DNA of 64,000 nt from contig CAXBEV010000017.1 of NCBI GenBank assembly GCA_963974935.1, forward strand, positions 3,647 to 67,646. The letters run 5' to 3'. This document shows, one piece after another, positions 59,762 through 64,000 of this stretch. The first letter of the stretch is position 1; each line of letters opens with the position of its first letter. The position numbers and the translations under genes were made by a program. The notes beneath the pieces were generated by a model. That model ran no database searches. It was not told the DNA's origin and worked only from the letters and a program-made list of their open reading frames with translations. The stretch comes from UBA4479 sp963974935 (lineage in GTDB: Bacteria > Pseudomonadota > Alphaproteobacteria > Rhodospirillales > Casp-alpha2).

Positions 59762-60766
59762 TTACCAGCGCACCAGGCCGGCACCCCAGGTCAAGCCGCC
59801 GCCCATGGCTTCCAAAAGCACCAGATCGCCGCGCTTGATACGGCCGTCTTTGACGGCAACATCGAGCGCCAACGGGATCGAGGCGGCTGAGGTGTTGGCA
59901 TGCTGTTCAACGGTCAGCACGACATGATCCATGCTCATGCCGAGCTTCTTCGCCGTTGAATCGATGATCCGTTTGTTCGCTTGATGCGGCACGAGCCAAT
60001 CCAAATCGGCACGTTCCAGGCCGTTGGCGTCGAGTGCCTCATCGACCACGCTGGCCAAATTGGTGACGGCATGGCGAAACACTTCGCGGCCGTTCATGCG
60101 TAAGTGGCCGACGGTCTGTGTTGTCGAAGGGCCGCCGTCCACATACAAAAGATCGTAGTGTGTGCCATCGGAATGGATGTGCGTCGACAGCACGCCACGA
60201 CCGGAGTTATGCCCTTTGCCGTTGCCCGCACCTTCGTGGTTTTCGTCTTCGGGCATGGCGCGCATGACAATCGCGCCGGCGCCATCACCGAACAGCACGC
60301 AGGTGCCCCGGTCCGTCCAATCCAAGATGCGCGAGAACGTCTCGGCGCCGATTAACAGCACGGTCTTGGCTTGCCCGCAGCGGATGAAGTTATCGGCAAT
60401 GGCAAGGCCGAATATAAAGCCCGAGCACACCGCCTGCACATCGAACGCCGCGCCGCCGACCATGCCAATGCGGCTTTGCACCTTGGCGGCAGTCGACGGG
60501 AACGTATTGTCCGGTGTCGTCGTGGCGCAGATGATCAGATCAACCTCTGCGGCGCTGATGCCGGCGTGCTCAAGTGCGCGCTGGCCGGCTTTTACAGCCA
60601 GGTCGGACGTGGACTCGCCGTCGGCAGCTATATGCCGCTGGGCGATGCCGCTGCGAGATCGAATCCATTCGTCAGAGGTATCGACGGTCTTTGCCAACTC
60701 TTCGTTGGTCACGATCCGTTCAGGCAGGTATGACCCGCAGCCGAGAATTTCCGAACGAAACATCAT
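59762..60766 (-). CDS. fabH: 3-oxoacyl-ACP synthase III (FabH)
   Basis: A 334-residue condensing enzyme starting fatty-acid synthesis from acetyl-CoA and malonyl-ACP. I chose ATG 60766 (MMFRSEILGCGSYLPER), one base after the plsX stop; the longer frame lies inside plsX. The catalytic triad is Cys114 (AVCSGFIFG), His261 (VPHQANKRI) and Asn291 (EQHANTSAASIP). Sits between plsX and ihfA. Confidence 0.96.
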   Translation of the reverse strand: MMFRSEILGCGSYLPERIVTNEELAKTVDTSDEWIRSRSGIAQRHIAADGESTSDLAVKAGQRALEHAGISAAEVDLIICATTTPDNTFPSTAAKVQSRIGMVGGAAFDVQAVCSGFIFGLAIADNFIRCGQAKTVLLIGAETFSRILDWTDRGTCVLFGDGAGAIVMRAMPEDENHEGAGNGKGHNSGRGVLSTHIHSDGTHYDLLYVDGGPSTTQTVGHLRMNGREVFRHAVTNLASVVDEALDANGLERADLDWLVPHQANKRIIDSTAKKLGMSMDHVVLTVEQHANTSAASIPLALDVAVKDGRIKRGDLVLLEAMGGGLTWGAGLVRW

Positions 60767-60767
60767 G

Positions 60768-61859
60768 TCAGCCAGCCGCCGCTTCCGAGTCTTTGGCATC
60801 GCCGTCAGCTGCCTTGTTCGCCGCTTCTGAGCCGAGCAGTTGTGAGGTGTCGTGTTTGATCCCGGCGTTGAAGTCGTTACGCACAAGATCAACGGCGACC
60901 GAAATCGCATTGGCAAAACCAAGCCCGTCGGTGCCGCCGTGGCTTTTCACGCAAATGCCGTTGAGGCCCACCAGCATCGCGCCGTTGTAGCGTCGAGGAT
61001 CGAATTTTTCTTTGAATTTGAGCAACGCGGGCCGGGCGATCATCGCGCCCAGTTTGCCAAACAACGATGACGTCAGCGCATCGCGCAGGAAAAAGCCGAA
61101 CATGCTCGACATGCCCTCAGCCGTTTTCAGCGCGACGTTGCCGGTAAAGCCGTCGGTGACGACCACGTCGACCGTGCCCTTGGCGATATCGTCGCCTTCG
61201 ACAAAACCGTAAAATTGGATCGGCAGCGCGCTGTGTTGCAGACGCTCAGCGGCGCCGCGTACGGCAACGTTGCCCTTTAGGTCTTCGGCGCCGACGTTTA
61301 ACAGGCCGACCGAAGGATGCTCGCGCCCCAAAACGTTGCGCGCATAGACTTCGCCCATCACTGCAAACTGCACTAGGTTGTCGGCGTCGCATTCGATGTT
61401 GGCGCCGAGGTCGAGCATGACGGACGCGCCCCGCATCGTCGGGAAATACGTGGCAATTGCCGGGCGGTTGATGCCGGGCAGTGTTTTTAAGACGAACTTT
61501 GCCATCGCCATCAACGCGCCGGTGTTGCCGGCAGACACGATCGCTTGGGCATCACCATCGGAGACCGCATTGATCGCAAGGCGCATGCTTGATTGACGGC
61601 CGCCGCGCAGTGCGACGGCGGGCTTGTCACCGCTGCCGATCTTATCGGGCGCGTGGCGGACTTCGGATGCGGCTTTGGCATGGGCGCGGGTTTCTAGCGC
61701 CGCGTTTAGGCGCGCTTCGTCACCGAACAGCAAAAAACGCAGGTTTGAGTCCTGCTTCGCTGCGGCGTCAACGCCATCGATCACCATATCGGGTGCGTTG
61801 TCGCCCCCCATAGCATCGATTGATAAGGTCAAAAGTGTCGTCAAGGACCCTTCCCGCAT
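60768..61859 (-). CDS. plsX: Phosphate acyltransferase PlsX
   Basis: A 363-residue enzyme converting acyl-ACP and phosphate to acyl-phosphate for phospholipid synthesis. The core LSIDAMGGDNAPDMVIDG, DKIGSGDKPAVALRGGRQSSMR, VSAGNTGALMAMAKFVLKTLPGI and TVDVVVTDGFTGNVALK is typical. ATG 61859 is used; a TTG at 61844 behind GGGAAGGG is an alternative. Downstream fabH starts one base after the stop. Confidence 0.95.
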   Translation of the reverse strand: MREGSLTTLLTLSIDAMGGDNAPDMVIDGVDAAAKQDSNLRFLLFGDEARLNAALETRAHAKAASEVRHAPDKIGSGDKPAVALRGGRQSSMRLAINAVSDGDAQAIVSAGNTGALMAMAKFVLKTLPGINRPAIATYFPTMRGASVMLDLGANIECDADNLVQFAVMGEVYARNVLGREHPSVGLLNVGAEDLKGNVAVRGAAERLQHSALPIQFYGFVEGDDIAKGTVDVVVTDGFTGNVALKTAEGMSSMFGFFLRDALTSSLFGKLGAMIARPALLKFKEKFDPRRYNGAMLVGLNGICVKSHGGTDGLGFANAISVAVDLVRNDFNAGIKHDTSQLLGSEAANKAADGDAKDSEAAAG

Positions 61860-61925
61860 GCGGATGCCTGAAAAATTTCTAACGATTCCGCATTATACGA
61901 GCCAGAAGGCTCGCTTAAAAGGCAG

Positions 61926-62111
61926 TTAGGCCAGTTCTTCTACGTTGCTGACTTCACGGCCTTTGTAGGTGCCGCATGCTGCACACACGTGGTGCGGGCG
62001 CATCGTTTCACCGCAGTTTGAGCACTCGACGAGATTGGACGCCGACAACGCATGATGGGAACGCCGCATGTTGCGTGACGATTTGGAGGTCTTCTTCTTT
62101 GGAACGGCCAT
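61926..62111 (-). CDS. rpmF: 50S ribosomal protein L32
   Basis: A 61-residue large-subunit protein. MAVPKKKTSKSSRNMRRSHHAL is the standard start; the C-terminal part has the zinc-finger pairs CSNC and CAAC. It lies between DUF177 and plsX, the usual L32-plsX-fabH order. Confidence 0.97.
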   Translation of the reverse strand: MAVPKKKTSKSSRNMRRSHHALSASNLVECSNCGETMRPHHVCAACGTYKGREVSNVEELA

Positions 62112-62257
62112 ATCTCAATACCTTTTTATCTGCCCGTCTCGTCACGGGCGCGCCTTACTAAAGGATTTGCGTCCACGATGCAAGGTCGTATGCATCTGAC
62201 TGCGGGTCCCGGCGCCAAAATTTGTCAGGAACGTCTAGAGGCGCGCAACTTCGTACG

Positions 62258-62857
62258 CTAGTCGTCTGATTTCAAGCTTTTTTTCAGTTTTTCGAGCTTT
62301 GCGAACGGGTTTTCCGGTTCATCGACGGTGCCGGGTGGGCTGCTGACGACCTCGTCGAACGCGGCGTCGGGCTTTCGCGGGTACGTCGGCAGCTGCAAGG
62401 CGAGTTCCTCGACCGCGGCCTCGCCTACGTCAATTGTCCCGTTTTCAATGGGGTCCGGGTCGTCGTGGTCTGGATCGACAACCTCGTCTTCGTCCACATC
62501 CAGGCCGGCCAACGCGTCCGCATCTTCGCTGTAACGGCGCAACAGCGAGAATTCAAGGGTCGTCGGCAATGCATCACCGGTGACCACGCAGGTTTGCTGA
62601 ACTTGGGCACTGACCATGCCTTCTGCGGTGATTTCCCGGCCCATTGTCGGGCGTACGCGAATCTTGCCGCTCAGCTGATCGACGGAAACCAGGTCGAGAC
62701 GCTTGGCGATGGCCGTCAACTCGTCTGCAGACGGGGCGAGATTGACCATTGTGCCCGATGCGCTGAGTCGCGTCACATCGACCGGCCGGGACAGTTCAGG
62801 TGCGATCTCGGGGATCGCGTCTTCCGGTGGGGTGCTTGAGGTGGGGCGCTTACTCAT
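62258..62857 (-). CDS. YceD/DUF177 family protein
   Basis: A 199-residue protein of the YceD family, linked to 23S rRNA accumulation and commonly upstream of rpmF. I chose ATG 62857, whose first bases overlap the stop of the cytochrome-chaperone gene (ATGA). The middle contains the family segment GKIRVRPTMGREITAEGMVSAQVQQTCVVTGDALPTT and a strongly acidic stretch (DVDEDEVVDPDHDDPDP). The remaining frame to 62962 reads into the neighbouring gene. Confidence 0.9.
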   Translation of the reverse strand: MSKRPTSSTPPEDAIPEIAPELSRPVDVTRLSASGTMVNLAPSADELTAIAKRLDLVSVDQLSGKIRVRPTMGREITAEGMVSAQVQQTCVVTGDALPTTLEFSLLRRYSEDADALAGLDVDEDEVVDPDHDDPDPIENGTIDVGEAAVEELALQLPTYPRKPDAAFDEVVSSPPGTVDEPENPFAKLEKLKKSLKSDD

Positions 62858-63405
62858 GACGGGCTCATGCTTCCTGCCGGTGCGAAGGAGATCGTGCCCG
62901 TGGAAAGCTGGGCATCGTGTTGATCGGCGAGATGCTGCGCCTGGGCGCGCATGTACCCGCACGCGGCGACCAACGTCTCAACGCTGGGGGTAACGCCTCG
63001 AAACAGGAATTTTCCCAACGCCACCGTCAGCGCCGTGTCGTCGTTTGCGTCAATGCCTGCTTCATAGGCTTTGATGCGCCCATAGAAGCTTTCTGCCAGT
63101 TTTTTTACTTTTTTGCCGACGGTGATGTCGCCGACGCCCATCTCGCGTAGGTTCGAATCGATGTCGTCAAACATGATGTCGAAGTATGCTTGGCTCAGTG
63201 ACGACGGCAGCGGCGGCTGTTTCAGGCGCCGCAGCGCTAAGAACGCGACCATCGAGAGCGCTTCAAAACGCCCTTCCGCGCTGTCCGGCACACCCCAGAC
63301 ACCGAAAAACACCGGGTCGCGCCCTGCCGACACGGAGGCGGCATACAGCGCGTGTGCGGCGTTCCATTCGGCATTCGGCTTAAACAGCTTTTTTAGGTTC
63401 AGCAC
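62854..63405 (-). CDS. Ubiquinol-cytochrome c chaperone family protein (CBP3-like)
   Basis: A 183-residue protein. I chose GTG 63405 (read as M, then LNLKKLFKPNAEWNAA), with AAGGA about 10 nt upstream; an ATG at 63435 is possible. The core SQAYFDIMFDDIDSNLREMGVGDITVGKKVKKLAESFYGR is the conserved CBP3/ubiquinol-cytochrome c chaperone motif. It should assist assembly of the bc1 complex. Co-translated with DUF177 and divergent from bamE. Confidence 0.9.
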   Translation of the reverse strand: MLNLKKLFKPNAEWNAAHALYAASVSAGRDPVFFGVWGVPDSAEGRFEALSMVAFLALRRLKQPPLPSSLSQAYFDIMFDDIDSNLREMGVGDITVGKKVKKLAESFYGRIKAYEAGIDANDDTALTVALGKFLFRGVTPSVETLVAACGYMRAQAQHLADQHDAQLSTGTISFAPAGSMSPS

Positions 63406-63532
63406 GGAGGTATATTCCTTACACGATGAGGGCATTTTACGTGCCCTGCCCTTGCACACAACATTGACAATGGGCCTCGGCGGCGGCAGTGTCCAGATAC
63501 CGATCCGGCCCACTTTCGGAGCATGATGTAGG

Positions 63533-63994
63533 ATGCCGACGCCGGTTATCACAAGAGCTTTTCTGCCGGTCGCGGTTTTAACCGTGGCGCTGTCCCTTTC
63601 TGCGTGCGAGCCACGCACCGCGCAACGCGGTGCGATGCCCGACGTTGACGTGATCGCCGCGATCCAGCCGCAAAAAAGCACCCGCGCCGATGTCGAACGT
63701 GCGTTGGGCTCGCCGTCGAGCGTCAATCTGTTCGGCGAAGAAACCTGGATGTACATCGGCGAAGAGACCGAGCAGCTGGCGTTTCTTGAGCGCGACATCA
63801 ACGAGCGCAGCGTGCTGATCATCCGTTTTAACAAAGACGGCATCGTCGAAGACGTGGAAAGCCATGGCCTAGAGGCATCACGCACCGTCGAGCCGGTTGA
63901 GCGCACGACCCCCACGGTCGGTAAAAAACTCACCGTAATCGAGCAGTTGATGGGCAACCTCAACCGCTTCGGCAAAATCGGCCAGCAAAAATAG
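63533..63994 (+). CDS. bamE: Outer membrane assembly factor BamE (SmpA/OmlA)
   Basis: A 153-residue lipoprotein of the BAM complex. The signal peptide (LPVAVLTVALSLSAC) ends in the lipobox LSAC. The BamE fold follows: AIQPQKSTRADVERALGSPSSVNLFGEETWMYIGEETEQLAFLERDINERSVLIIRFNKDGIVEDVE. The stop is at 63992-63994, near the window end. Divergent from the cytochrome-chaperone gene, a frequent alphaproteobacterial order. Confidence 0.93.
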   Translation: MPTPVITRAFLPVAVLTVALSLSACEPRTAQRGAMPDVDVIAAIQPQKSTRADVERALGSPSSVNLFGEETWMYIGEETEQLAFLERDINERSVLIIRFNKDGIVEDVESHGLEASRTVEPVERTTPTVGKKLTVIEQLMGNLNRFGKIGQQK

Positions 63995-64000
63995 TAATTC

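Noticed and set aside
1..64000. CRISPR array, rRNA genes, intact insertion sequence or prophage.
   Set aside because: No regular spacer repeats, rRNA sequence, transposase, integrase or phage structural gene was seen.

Overview
The window is chromosomal DNA of an alphaproteobacterium, most like a marine or aquatic member of the Rhodospirillales and relatives. This rests on several gene blocks in the order typical of that class: mltB-rlpA-dacA-tmk-holB-metG-tatD-MBL hydrolase; dusB-ntrB-ntrC-ntrY-ntrX-trkA-HAD-hfq-hflX; ypjD/ispDF; and bamE/cyt-chaperone-DUF177-rpmF-plsX-fabH-ihfA-merR. Most of the DNA is GC-rich. A few stretches (about 3.55-4.55 kb, 9.1-9.2 kb, 15.8-17.3 kb) are clearly richer in AT. 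Short palindromic repeats of several families sit in many intergenic gaps.

Layout. 0-9.1 kb: cell-wall enzymes (MltB, RlpA, DacA), then tmk, holB, metG, tatD and a metallo-hydrolase. The tmk gene looks like a foreign replacement inside this conserved block. 9.1-18.5 kb: a rearranged region. It holds mazG, a two-gene lipoprotein cassette including a 1369-residue protein, a chimeric scar made of the 3' ends of an hpaB-like gene and a second mazG, a small SLATT-type membrane-protein module, a cupin and a thiopurine methyltransferase. 18.5-25.4 kb: a CoA-transferase / CoA-ester lyase / HpaB-type catabolic operon, a quinone reductase, a Tat-exported multicopper oxidase and a small lipoprotein. 25.6-37.2 kb: a surface-polysaccharide locus. 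Two methyltransferase paralogues and a glycosyltransferase-methyltransferase fusion lie beside a tightly overlapped operon (rfbA, rfbB, rfbC, a reductase, a His-type sugar 3-dehydratase, a sugar C-methyltransferase and a membrane glycosyltransferase) that most likely builds a branched deoxysugar. 37.4-50.1 kb: phosphatases, HflX, Hfq, TrkA and the two nitrogen two-component systems NtrYX and NtrBC with DusB. 50.2-53.3 kb: cytochrome-assembly-like protein, IspDF and a degenerate receiver protein. 53.4-57.1 kb: parC bracketed by two apparently identical 546-bp copies of a segment encoding a small exported protein. 57.1-64 kb: cutA, a possible DNA-binding protein, a thioredoxin-like ferredoxin, tRNA-Pro, and the fatty-acid/phospholipid block ending in bamE.

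The most unusual points are the dideoxysugar operon, the foreign-looking tmk flanked by an exact 13-bp inverted repeat and DnaA-box-like sites, the mazG/hpaB scar next to an unknown giant lipoprotein, the SLATT module with two related mini-proteins on either side of a shared operator, and the perfect duplication around parC. All calls come from reading the sequence and from family knowledge; no database search was run.
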